Assembly: GCA_021813645.1 (NCBI GenBank)
Contig: JAKAJW010000420.1
Location: 1 to 7,445 of the forward strand
Source of the DNA: Pseudomonadota bacterium
GTDB taxonomy: Bacteria > Pseudomonadota > Alphaproteobacteria > Rhodobacterales > Rhodobacteraceae
Length of the DNA: 7,445 nucleotides
Direction: 5' to 3'
In this document: in pieces, positions 1 through 6,214 of the stretch
Layout of the letters: the number at the start of each line of letters is the position of its first letter
How positions within the stretch are numbered: position 1 is the stretch's first letter
Translations under genes and position numbers: made by a program
The notes under the pieces: model-generated
Database searches by the model: none
Seen by the model: the letters and a program-made list of their open reading frames with translations, nothing else
Told to the model about the DNA's origin: nothing

Positions 1-656
1 GCCGAACGCGAGGCGAGCGAGGCACCAATGGCGAAGAGCGCGCCGGGGGTTGCGGCCCCCCCAAGCAGCCCCATGAAATCGTTGATCGGCTGCGGCACCG
101 GCGCATTGGTCGCCGACCAGATCAGCCCCAGCGCCATCGAAACGATCATCGGGTTCTGCAGCAGCCCTTTGCCGAGCTGGCCCAGGATGCTCCAGCGCAG
201 TCGCCCCTCGCGCGCGGTGGTGATGATCAGGGTGATCAGCGAGGAGAACACGATCATGTCGACCGTCAGCACCATCATCTGCGGCCCGGCCGCCTTCGCC
301 CCGAAGATCGCGATCATCAGCGGCAGGCCGAGAAAGCCGGTATTGCCGCAGGTGGCGGTGTTGGCCTCGACCGCGGCCTCGGCCAGGGTGATGCGGCGCA
401 GCAAGGCGACCGCGAAGGCCAGGAGATAGACGACTGTGCAGCCGAACAGATAGGCCAGCACGAAGGGGGTGGAATAGATCTGGGTCAGCGACAGGTTCGA
501 GGCGAATTTGAACAGCATGGCCGAGAGCGCGAAGTAGAAGACGAACTTGGTGATCGCCGCCGTTCCTTCTTCGCTGATGAAACGGCCGCGGCCCGACAGG
601 TAGCCGACGCCGATCACCGCGAAGAACGGCAGCACACGGGTCAGAACCTCGATCAT
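1..656 (-). CDS. AEC (auxin efflux carrier) family transporter, C-terminus cut off by window edge
   Basis: This is the N-terminal 218 codons of an integral membrane carrier of the AEC/Mem_trans family, which moves organic anions or amphipathic small molecules across the inner membrane; the substrate cannot be told. The protein opens with MIEVLTRVLPFFAVIGVGYL, a typical first helix. It continues with repeated hydrophobic segments, a NTGFLGLPLM stretch near residue 105, a QNPMI motif near residue 165, and TPGALFAIGASLA near residue 205, all familiar in this family. Full-length members are about 300-320 residues, so roughly 90 are missing beyond the left edge. The ATG at 656 is preceded by an AGGAG Shine-Dalgarno (about 664-668). 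It lies 120 bases downstream of the deiodinase-like gene on the same strand, so co-transcription with mbfA is possible but unproven. Family assignment is firm; function is not. Confidence 0.9.
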   Translation of the reverse strand, partial: MIEVLTRVLPFFAVIGVGYLSGRGRFISEEGTAAITKFVFYFALSAMLFKFASNLSLTQIYSTPFVLAYLFGCTVVYLLAFAVALLRRITLAEAAVEANTATCGNTGFLGLPLMIAIFGAKAAGPQMMVLTVDMIVFSSLITLIITTAREGRLRWSILGQLGKGLLQNPMIVSMALGLIWSATNAPVPQPINDFMGLLGGAATPGALFAIGASLASRS

Positions 657-693
657 CCGATCTCTCCTGCCGTCATTCGGTCGAGCGCCGCGG

Positions 694-713
694 CGACGGC
701 CGCGCTGCCGTCG
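694..713 (-). other. Hairpin in the leader of the AEC gene, with an alternative pairing partner near the SD
   Basis: A perfect 7-bp stem (CGACGGC / GCCGTCG, 6-base loop) lies about 40 bases upstream of the AEC start, between it and the deiodinase-like gene. There is no T-run, so it is not a classical terminator. The 7-mer TGCCGTC recurs at 668-674, next to the Shine-Dalgarno. In the minus-strand transcript the middle arm could therefore pair either with the upstream copy or, over 6 bp, with the copy beside the ribosome binding site. In DNA this GC-rich such pairing can arise by chance. The rest of the 657-776 gap shows nothing else I can name. Confidence 0.3.
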
Positions 714-776
714 TGCCAGCATGCCCGATGCCCCCCAGCGGGAATATTTTCGGCCCCGGCAAAGGGCAAGGGGTGA

Positions 777-1499
777 TCACTCGGTGGCACGCAACACGGT
801 CATGATCTGATCGATTGGCTTCTTGCGTTTGGCCGCGGCCGGCACCGTTGCCGCCGCTGCGGGATAGCCCACCGGCAGGATCATCACCGGTTTTTCTGCG
901 GTCGGGCGGCCGCAGAGTTCCGGCAGGAACTTCATCGGGTTCGGGGTGTGGGTCAGGCAGACCAGGCCGGCGTGATGGATGGCGGCGATCAGGAAGCCGG
1001 TGGCGATGCCGACGCTTTCGGGCACGTAGTAGTGCTTGAAGCGCGTTCCGTCCGGCCGGGTTCCCCACCTTTGCGCAAAGACCACGATCAGCCACGGTGC
1101 TCGCGTCAGATGCGGCTTTTCCGCCCCGGTGCCGATCGGCTCCAGTGCGGCGAGCCACTCGTCCCCCCCGCCGCCGGCGTAGAAGGCGCGCTCTTCCTCT
1201 TCGGCGGCGGCGCGGATCCGCGCCTTGATCGCCGGATCGGAGATCGCCACGAAATGCCAGGGCTGCTGATTGGCGCCCGAGGGCGCCGAACCGGCGGCAG
1301 CAATGCAGGCGGCAATCACCGACTCATCGACCGGCGTCGGGGCGAAGTCGCGCACCGAGTGCCGGCGGCGCATGAAATCCCGAAACCACTCGGCGGCGGC
1401 AAGCGCGGCCGCGGGGCCCATTTGGACCCTGTCGGGCAGCGGCAGCGGCCGGTAGCCGTGATCGTCCTGGCTCTGCATCGCCCCCCGCGTCGGGGTCAT
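777..1499 (-). CDS. Nitroreductase-fold FMN protein of the iodotyrosine deiodinase (IYD) type
   Basis: A 240-residue FMN-dependent oxidoreductase, probably soluble and dimeric. The FMN phosphate-binding motif is at residues 46-52 (RHSVRDF), APSGANQQPWHF is at 72-83, AGLVCLTHTP at 177-186, and PVGYP at 209-213. It ends with a KKPIDQIM-type tail (226-233), close to that of mammalian iodotyrosine deiodinase. The active-site lid residues that in human IYD clamp the amino-acid zwitterion (Glu157, Tyr161, Lys182) have candidate equivalents E103, Y107 and K128 with identical spacing (+4, +21). This favours reductive dehalogenation of halotyrosines or a related phenol over generic nitroarene reduction; the activity itself is inferred. 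The ATG at 1499 overlaps the mbfA stop (ATGA) and has GGAG four bases upstream, which suggests translational coupling. An in-frame ATG at 1478 has a poorer ribosome site. Fold assignment is very sure, subfamily fairly sure, substrate unknown. Confidence 0.9.
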   Translation of the reverse strand: MTPTRGAMQSQDDHGYRPLPLPDRVQMGPAAALAAAEWFRDFMRRRHSVRDFAPTPVDESVIAACIAAAGSAPSGANQQPWHFVAISDPAIKARIRAAAEEEERAFYAGGGGDEWLAALEPIGTGAEKPHLTRAPWLIVVFAQRWGTRPDGTRFKHYYVPESVGIATGFLIAAIHHAGLVCLTHTPNPMKFLPELCGRPTAEKPVMILPVGYPAAAATVPAAAKRKKPIDQIMTVLRATE

Positions 1500-2473
1500 C
1501 CAGCTCCGATCAGCGCCCCCGCCGCGAACACCAGAGCACCGCCGAGCACCACTTGCAAGGCAGCGCGCAGGAACGGCGTCTCCATGTACTTCTTCTGAAT
1601 CCAGGCGATCGCCCACAGTTCGAAGAAGACGACGATCACCGCGATCGTCGTCGCCGTCCAGAATTGCGGGATCAGATAGGGCAGCGCATGGCCCAGGCCG
1701 CCGACCGCCGTCATGATGCCCGACGCAAGGCCGCGCTTGACCGGCGAGCCGCGGCCGGACAGCACGCCGTCATCGTGCGCCGCCTCGGTGAAGCCCATCG
1801 AGATGCCGGCGCCGACCGCCGCGGCAAGGCCGACAGTCAGGGTCGTCATCGAGTTGTGGGTGGCAAACGCGGTGGCGAAGATCGGGGCCAGCGTCGAAAC
1901 CGAGCCGTCCATCAGCCCGGCGAGGCCGGGCTGCACCCAGGTCAGGATGAACTGCCGGCGGGCGGCGCGATCCTCCTCCTCCCGCGTTTCACCGTCGAGA
2001 TGCTCGCCGGCAAGCTCTCCGGCCTTGTGTTCGTGCCCGGCCTCGGCCGCCGCCAGATCGCCCAAGAGCTTGCGCGTGTCGGCATCCTTGGTCTGCTGGG
2101 CCGCCCGTTTGTAGAAGGCGCCGGCCTGCCGCTCCATCGCCGCCGCTTCGACGCGGATCGTGTCGAGCGGCAAGTTCTTCACCAGCCAGATCGGCCGGCG
2201 CGCGTAGAAGCCCGCGACATGCTCGCGCCGGATCAGCGGAATGGTGTCGCCGAAGCGCTTCTGGTGCAGCGCGATCAGTTGTGAGCGGTGCCCGTCCTCT
2301 TCCAGCGCCATGCCGTCGAAGACGGCGGCGGAGGCGGGAAACTCGGTCCGCAGATGTTGGGCATAGCTACGGTAGATCCTGGCATCGTCCTCTTCGGAGG
2401 ATATCGCGAGGGCGAGGATTTCCTGTTCGCTCAGGTCCGAAAAGCGGCGGCGGCTCGAGACACCGGGGATCAT
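1496..2473 (-). CDS. mbfA: MbfA: ferritin-like di-iron domain fused to a VIT1-type iron exporter
   Basis: A 325-residue membrane protein that exports Fe2+ from the cytoplasm and protects against iron and peroxide stress in the related rhizobial and Agrobacterium proteins. Residues 15-155 form a rubrerythrin/ferritin-like four-helix domain. Its probable di-iron ligands are E27, E59 with H62 (ExxH), E114, and E144 with H147 (ExxH). Residues about 170-325 form a VIT1/CCC1 transporter domain, with the signature GLMDGSVSTLAPIFA near 184-198 and several hydrophobic helices up to the C-terminus. The length matches the family. The ATG at 2473 has AGGAG (2481-2485) seven bases upstream. A palindrome resembling the Irr iron-control element sits 16-30 bases before the start, as expected for Irr repression when iron is low. 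The stop overlaps the start of the following flavoprotein gene by ATGA. Identification is very secure. Confidence 0.96.
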   Translation of the reverse strand: MIPGVSSRRRFSDLSEQEILALAISSEEDDARIYRSYAQHLRTEFPASAAVFDGMALEEDGHRSQLIALHQKRFGDTIPLIRREHVAGFYARRPIWLVKNLPLDTIRVEAAAMERQAGAFYKRAAQQTKDADTRKLLGDLAAAEAGHEHKAGELAGEHLDGETREEEDRAARRQFILTWVQPGLAGLMDGSVSTLAPIFATAFATHNSMTTLTVGLAAAVGAGISMGFTEAAHDDGVLSGRGSPVKRGLASGIMTAVGGLGHALPYLIPQFWTATTIAVIVVFFELWAIAWIQKKYMETPFLRAALQVVLGGALVFAAGALIGAG

Positions 2474-2488
2474 GCGAGGGCTCCTGGA

Positions 2489-2503
2489 TTAGAATGCTTC
2501 TAA
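2489..2503 (-). promoter_or_regulatory. Irr-binding iron-control element (ICE-like box) upstream of mbfA
   Basis: TTAGAA-TGC-TTCTAA is a perfect 6-3-6 inverted repeat, A/T-rich in otherwise GC-rich DNA. It lies immediately upstream of the mbfA Shine-Dalgarno. From memory it matches the TTTAGAA/TTCTAAA-type element bound by the heme-responsive Fur-family regulator Irr in alphaproteobacteria, where mbfA is a known Irr target. The position around the likely -10/+1 suits repression. The match is to a remembered consensus, not a computed score. Confidence 0.75.
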
Positions 2504-2529
2504 ACTATCAGCCGAGCCGGAAGTTGCAA
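2502..2529 (-). promoter_or_regulatory. Candidate mbfA promoter
   Basis: On the minus strand TTGCAA (2524-2529) is followed after 16 bases by TAGTTT (2502-2507), a modest match to -35/-10 hexamers. The -10 overlaps the ICE-like palindrome, which would explain iron repression. The hexamers are weak and the start point is inferred. Confidence 0.35.
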
Positions 2530-2553
2530 GGCCGTGAGCCGCCGCAGCCAAGC

Positions 2554-2582
2554 TTGTTTCACTGAACCGGTCTGTTTATATC
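2554..2582 (+). promoter_or_regulatory. Candidate promoter of the TetR gene
   Basis: TTGTTT (2554-2559), a 17-base spacer and TATATC (2577-2582) form a plausible though weak sigma-70-type promoter. It ends 24 bases before the ATG of the TetR gene. The operator-like palindrome at 2561-2575 lies entirely within the spacer, the classical place for autorepression. Confidence 0.4.
2561..2575. promoter_or_regulatory. Candidate TetR-family operator
   Basis: ACTGA-ACCGG-TCTGT is an imperfect inverted repeat (4 of 5 arm positions pair), with ACCGGT at its core. It lies between the candidate -35 and -10 of the TetR gene and about 90 bases from mbfA. Many TetR-family regulators bind ACCGGT-like palindromes in their own promoters; binding here is inferred from position and symmetry only. 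Confidence 0.4.
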
Positions 2583-2606
2583 CAATTGGGGGAAGGGAAT
2601 TTCGCG

Positions 2607-3227
2607 ATGCCGATTGCGGTGGCTGGGTTCAAGCGAGGCCGGAAGTATGACCAGGTGCTGGAAGGCGCCCGGACAGTCTTTCTTCGGGACGGCTTCGAAG
2701 GCGCCAGCGTCGACGACATCGCCCATGAGGCGGGCGTTTCCAAGGCCACGCTCTACAGCTATTTCCCCGACAAGCGGCTGCTGTTTCTCGAGGTGGCGCG
2801 CCAGGAGTGCCAGCGTCAGGCGGATTCCGCCGTGGAACTCAAGGACCTGGAAGCCCCGCCGCGCGAGGTGCTGACGGCCGCGGCCCGGCGGATCGTGGCC
2901 TTGGCCACTTCCGATTTCGGACAGAAGATCTTCCGGGTCTGCGTCGCCGAAAGCGACCGGTTTCCGGAGCTTGGCCGGGCGTTCTATGAATCCGGGCCGC
3001 TACTGGTGCGCCGCCGGCTCGCCGACTATCTGCGCGTGGCCGGTGCCCGGGGCGAATTGGTGGTCGAGGATGTCGAACTGGCCGCCGACCAGTTCGCCGA
3101 GCTCTGCAAGGCCGGCATCCACGCCAAGCTGATTTTCGGCGCCGCCGTTTGCGGCAAGCAGGATTTGGAGCGCACCGTGCGAGGCGCGGTCGACATGTTC
3201 CTGGCCCGTTACGGCACCAAGGCCTAG
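2607..3227 (+). CDS. TetR/AcrR-family transcriptional regulator (AefR-like C-terminal domain)
   Basis: A 206-residue one-component regulator. Residues about 12-60 form the TetR DNA-binding domain: helix 1 contains the VFLRDGFEGASVDDIA stretch, followed by the recognition part EAGVSKATLYSYFPDK (41-56). The rest is a helical ligand-binding and dimer domain resembling the AefR-like C-terminal type, with FRVCVAESDRFPELGRAFY around 114-132. The ligand and regulon are unknown. I chose the ATG at 2607 because GGAAGGGA lies eight bases upstream; an in-frame TTG at 2586 lies before this ribosome site and is unlikely. The gene diverges from mbfA, with 133 bases between the starts. Neighbouring genes rather than only its own may therefore be targets, though mbfA itself carries an Irr-like box. 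It converges on the NYN gene with a 4-base stop overlap. Confidence 0.92.
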   Translation: MPIAVAGFKRGRKYDQVLEGARTVFLRDGFEGASVDDIAHEAGVSKATLYSYFPDKRLLFLEVARQECQRQADSAVELKDLEAPPREVLTAAARRIVALATSDFGQKIFRVCVAESDRFPELGRAFYESGPLLVRRRLADYLRVAGARGELVVEDVELAADQFAELCKAGIHAKLIFGAAVCGKQDLERTVRGAVDMFLARYGTKA

Positions 3228-3961
3228 GCCCTGTCGCGCACCTGCAGGTGGTTGCCGGGGCCCTGGCGAACCTCGAAACGGCCGGTCTTGCGCAACAGGT
3301 CGGACAGCTTGGCGCTGCCGTAGGTGCGGGCGTCGAACTCCGGATGGGCCTGCGTGATGAACTGGCCGATCTGGCCGAGGGAATACCAGTCCTCGTCGGT
3401 GCCGATCGCCTTCATCGCGGCGAGCACCAGCGGAATGGCCTTGCTCGGCGGCTCCTTCTTCGCGACCGCTTCGCCCTTGGAACCGCCCGCCTCCGCCGCG
3501 TCGTCGCCGCCGGCGGTCGGGGCAAGCAGGTTTTCGACGAAGATGAACCGCTTGCAGGTCCTGCGGAACGCCTCTGGCGTCTTCTGCTGGCCGATGCCGT
3601 AGACGTCGAGCCCCTGCTCGCGGATCCGGCTCGCCAACCGGGTGAAGTCACTATCGGACGAGACCAAGACGAAGCCGTCGAACCGGCCGGAATGCAGCAG
3701 GTCCATCGCGTCGATCACCAGCGCGATGTCGGAGGCGTTCTTGCCCACCGTGTTCATCGGCGAGTGGTGCGGGACGAGACCGAGCGTCGCCAGCCGATCG
3801 GACCAGCCCTTCAGGCCAGGCCGCGAGAAATCCCCATAGATCCGCCTTACTGAGGCCTCGCCCAGGCTCGCTATCTCTTCGAAGATCGCCTCCGCCCATT
3901 GCGGCGAGGTATTGTCGGCGTCGATCAGGACGGCGAGGAGCGGGATGCCAGCACGGGCCAT
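3224..3961 (-). CDS. NYN-domain protein with C-terminal LOTUS/OST-HTH domain (putative RNase)
   Basis: A 245-residue protein joining two RNA-linked domains. Residues 8-146 form a NYN (PIN-like, DUF88/LabA-type) nuclease domain. Its acidic residues sit at the expected places: D14 and D16 in LIDADN, D78 in NASDIALVID, and D103 and D105 in VSSDSDF. A low-complexity Ala/Gly/Lys linker (about 147-170) leads to a winged-helix OST-HTH/LOTUS domain (about 172-240), with the pattern YGSAKLSDLLRKTGRFEV near its end. Such proteins are thought to bind and cut or regulate RNA, but the bacterial target is unknown. It has no signal peptide, so it is cytoplasmic. The ATG at 3961 follows AAAGGTGA (3967-3974). 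It appears to be monocistronic. Domain assignment is strong and the biochemical role is inferred. Confidence 0.9.
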   Translation of the reverse strand: MARAGIPLLAVLIDADNTSPQWAEAIFEEIASLGEASVRRIYGDFSRPGLKGWSDRLATLGLVPHHSPMNTVGKNASDIALVIDAMDLLHSGRFDGFVLVSSDSDFTRLASRIREQGLDVYGIGQQKTPEAFRRTCKRFIFVENLLAPTAGGDDAAEAGGSKGEAVAKKEPPSKAIPLVLAAMKAIGTDEDWYSLGQIGQFITQAHPEFDARTYGSAKLSDLLRKTGRFEVRQGPGNHLQVRDRA

Positions 3962-4176
3962 GGGTTCACCTTTCGTCAGGATCGCTCCGGTCTAGCATCG
4001 CCGGGTGGCGGAGGACAGGGCAAGCCCCCGAGCCAGGAGCGGGCGCCCGATGGCGCGGCCCGCCTCGGCCGGTCTTTTCCGGAACAAGGCGAGCCGACCG
4101 CGGATTGGCGACGCTTCGGCCTCGCACGTGGCTTGGGGGGCGTGGTGCCGATATGTTTCGGCCGACCCAGCCTCCT
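3962..4176. other. Intergenic region between the channel gene and the NYN gene
   Basis: These 215 bases contain the NYN ribosome binding site at the left end and a short 5-bp hairpin (GCCGA/TCGGC, 4147-4162) about 15 bases past the channel stop. The hairpin has no T-run and is at best a weak transcription end signal. Short open frames exist on both strands, but none has a recognisable domain or a convincing ribosome site. I find no clear promoter for the NYN gene here. Confidence 0.5.
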
Positions 4177-4968
4177 TCAGCCGCCCTCGGTCTCGATCCG
4201 GACCGGGGCGCCGCAATGTTTGCAGTGGATCGCATCCGGCTCGTGAAGCAAGAGCCCGCATTGCTTGCAGGGCGCCCGCACCTTGGGCGGCCGGAACAGC
4301 ACTTGGGCGAGGCGCAGAAACAGGGTGACGCCGAAGATCATCACGATCACCGAGATCAGCCGGCCGGTGGTGCCCGTCAGGGTGATGTCACCGAAGCCGG
4401 TCGTGGTCAGCGCGGTGACGGTGAAATAGAGCGCATCGGCGTAGTTGTTGATCTGCGGATTGCCCTCGTGCTGGGTGGCATAGACGATCCCGGTCATGAT
4501 GAAGATGAACACGACCAGATTGATCGCCGCCAGCATCACATCCTCATGCCGGCGGAAGACCGGGAAATCGGCGCGCAGCCGGGCGAGCAGCTGATAGGTT
4601 CGCAACAGCCGAACCGTGCGCAGCACGCGCAGAAAGCCGATCCCCTCACCGGCAAGCGGCAGCAGGAATGAGACGATCGCCGCGAGATCCGCCCAGGTCG
4701 CGGGCAGGATGAAGAAGCGCAATCGGCGCTTGGCCAGGACGGCGCGCGCGACGAAATCCAGAAGGATCACCAGGCCGAAGAGCGAGTCGAGCAGCTCGAC
4801 CGCCAGGCCATGCCGGCTGAACGAGGTGGCGATGACGAAAAGCACCGTCACGATGTCGAAGATCAGCAGCGCGTAGCGGAAACGGTGCGCCTTCCGGCTG
4901 CGGCCCTCGTAGAGGCTGCGCAGCCGGTCGATCAGGGCGGTCGGCTGGCGGCTTCGGGTCGTCGTCAT
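4177..4968 (-). CDS. Voltage-gated potassium channel family protein with C-terminal zinc ribbon
   Basis: A 263-residue inner-membrane ion channel subunit, expected to form tetramers. Helices S1 (about 31-47), S2 (58-78), S3 (90-105), S5 (145-165) and S6 (203-224) are visible. S4 carries arginines every third residue (R114, R117, R120, R123), the voltage-sensor pattern. The pore loop (177-194) ends in the selectivity filter TTTGFGD (188-194), a K+-type filter with GFG in place of GYG. After S6 the cytoplasmic tail is a compact zinc ribbon, C234-x2-C237 and C249-x2-C252. The ATG at 4968 is chosen because AAGGTGAGG lies just upstream; an upstream in-frame ATG at 4998 has no ribosome site. It lies 115 bases downstream of the dehydrogenase on the same strand, with hairpins between. 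The channel call is very sure; gating and physiological role are unknown. Confidence 0.93.
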   Translation of the reverse strand: MTTTRSRQPTALIDRLRSLYEGRSRKAHRFRYALLIFDIVTVLFVIATSFSRHGLAVELLDSLFGLVILLDFVARAVLAKRRLRFFILPATWADLAAIVSFLLPLAGEGIGFLRVLRTVRLLRTYQLLARLRADFPVFRRHEDVMLAAINLVVFIFIMTGIVYATQHEGNPQINNYADALYFTVTALTTTGFGDITLTGTTGRLISVIVMIFGVTLFLRLAQVLFRPPKVRAPCKQCGLLLHEPDAIHCKHCGAPVRIETEGG

Positions 4969-5034
4969 GCCCTCACCTTCGCCCAGAGGCGCGCCCATTA
5001 CCAGATGGATCGAAGCGCGCGCCCCGGTCGTTGT

Positions 5035-5061
5035 GTCGCGCCCGGCAAAGGCGGGTGCGAC
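5035..5061. repeat. Long inverted repeat in the gap between the dehydrogenase and channel genes
   Basis: GTCGC-g-CCCG, a 7-base loop, then CGGG-t-GCGAC: a nine-pair stem plus one G-T apposition. It is by far the most stable small hairpin in this gap. No T-run follows on either strand. Related CCCGGCAAAGGCGGG-like units occur as dispersed intergenic palindromes in alphaproteobacteria, so it could be a REP-like element or an mRNA 3'-end stabiliser. Only one copy is visible here. Confidence 0.5.
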
Positions 5062-5064
5062 GCT

Positions 5065-5081
5065 GGGCCGGTCCGCGGCCC
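5065..5081 (-). terminator. Candidate hairpin at the 3' end of the class III ADH gene
   Basis: GGGCCG-CGGAC-CGGCCC forms a 6-bp G/C stem starting three bases after the dehydrogenase stop codon. The absence of a following T-run argues against a standard intrinsic terminator. With the larger hairpin at 5035-5061 it may mark the end of the transcript or protect its 3' end. Confidence 0.3.
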
Positions 5082-5083
5082 GC

Positions 5084-6214
5084 CTAGTACACCACGACCG
5101 AGCGGATCGACTCGCCCGCATGCATCAGGTCGAAGCCCTTGTTGATGTCCTCGAGCCGCAACAGGTGGGTGATCATCGGGTCGATCTCGATCTTCCCTTC
5201 CATGTACCAGTCGACGATCTTCGGCACGTCGGTGCGGCCGCGGGCGCCACCGAAGGCGGTGCCCTTCCAGACCCGACCGGTGACCAGCTGGAATGGCCGC
5301 GTCTGGATTTCCGCCCCCGAGGGCGCAACGCCGATCACGATCGACTGGCCCCAGCCGCGGTGGGTGCATTCCAGCGCCTGCCGCATGACCGTGACGTTGC
5401 CGGTGCAGTCGAAGGAGTAGTCGGCACCGCCGATCTGGTCGAAGGGGGTCTTCGTGAGGTTCACGAGATAGGGGACGAGATCGCCGCCCACCTCCTTCGG
5501 GTTCACGAAATGGGTCATCCCGAAGCGCTCGCCCCAGGCTTTCTTGTCATTGTTGATGTCGACCCCGATGATCATGTCGGCGCCGGCGAGGCGGAGGCCC
5601 TGGATCACGTTGAGCCCGATCCCGCCAAGCCCGAAGACCACGGCCTTGGCACCGATTTCCACCTTCGCGGTGTTGATGACGGCACCGACCCCGGTGGTGA
5701 CGCCGCAGCCGACGTAGCAGACCTTTTCGAAGGGCGCGTCTTCGCGGATCTTGGCCACCGCGATCTCGGGCAGCACGGTGTAATTCGAGAAGGTCGAGCA
5801 GCCCATGTAATGCAGGATCGGATCGCCATCGAGCGTGGTGAAGCGCGAGGTGCCATCCGGCATCAGCCCCTGGCCCTGGGTCGAGCGGATCGCCGTGCAG
5901 AGGTTGGTCTTCTGGCTGAGGCAGGACGGGCATTCGCGGCATTCCGGCGTGTAGAGCGGGATCACGTGGTCGCCCGGCTTCACGCTCTTCACCCCCGCAC
6001 CGACCTCGACGACGACGCCGGCGCCCTCATGGCCGAGGATCGCCGGAAACATCCCCTCGGGATCGGCACCCGACAGGGTGAATTCGTCGGTGTGGCAGAT
6101 CCCGGTGGCCTTGATCTCCACCAACACCTCGCCGGGCTTCGGGCCGTCGAGGTTCACCTCCATGATCTCAAGCGGCTTTCCGGCCTGAACGGCGACGGCG
6201 GCGCGGGTTCGCAT
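5084..6214 (-). CDS. adhI: S-(hydroxymethyl)glutathione dehydrogenase / class III alcohol dehydrogenase (GSNO reductase)
   Basis: A 376-residue cytoplasmic, zinc-dependent, NAD-linked enzyme. It oxidises S-hydroxymethylglutathione (the spontaneous formaldehyde-glutathione adduct) to S-formylglutathione and can reduce S-nitrosoglutathione. Catalytic zinc ligands are C40, H62 and C170, with E63 adjacent. The structural zinc uses C92, C95, C98 and C106. The nucleotide-binding GLGGIG is at 195-200, with D219 as the NAD-selecting acid. Class III hallmarks are D51 and E53 in SGADPEG and R110 in IRSTQGQG, which match the glutathione-carboxylate-binding residues of human ADH5. The ATG at 6214 has AGGGAG nine bases upstream. 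It follows a class II cytochrome c gene by 73 bases on the same strand and may share its transcript. No S-formylglutathione hydrolase gene is in the window. The same enzyme is called frmA, flhA or adhC elsewhere. Identification is essentially certain. Confidence 0.98.
   Translation of the reverse strand: MRTRAAVAVQAGKPLEIMEVNLDGPKPGEVLVEIKATGICHTDEFTLSGADPEGMFPAILGHEGAGVVVEVGAGVKSVKPGDHVIPLYTPECRECPSCLSQKTNLCTAIRSTQGQGLMPDGTSRFTTLDGDPILHYMGCSTFSNYTVLPEIAVAKIREDAPFEKVCYVGCGVTTGVGAVINTAKVEIGAKAVVFGLGGIGLNVIQGLRLAGADMIIGVDINNDKKAWGERFGMTHFVNPKEVGGDLVPYLVNLTKTPFDQIGGADYSFDCTGNVTVMRQALECTHRGWGQSIVIGVAPSGAEIQTRPFQLVTGRVWKGTAFGGARGRTDVPKIVDWYMEGKIEIDPMITHLLRLEDINKGFDLMHAGESIRSVVVY

Noticed and set aside
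724..775. Possible intrinsic terminator after the deiodinase-like gene
   Set aside because: Short G/C runs near an AATATTTT stretch do not form a convincing stem immediately before a T-run on the minus strand.
1500..1616. N-terminal extension of the deiodinase-like protein to an upstream ATG at 1616
   Set aside because: The extra 39 residues lie wholly inside mbfA in another frame and are not part of the nitroreductase fold. The ATGA start at 1499 has a good ribosome site.
1553..2284. 243-codon plus-strand open frame opposite mbfA
   Set aside because: It is a compositional mirror of mbfA with an Arg/Gly/Asp-rich translation, no ribosome site of note and no domain.
2586..2606. TTG start for the TetR gene
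   Set aside because: It precedes the GGAAGGGA ribosome site that serves the ATG at 2607 and adds seven residues not typical of the family.
4969..5121. N-terminal extension of the channel to an ATG at 5121
   Set aside because: It would run into the end of adhI and translate the intergenic hairpin. The ATG at 4968 has a strong Shine-Dalgarno.
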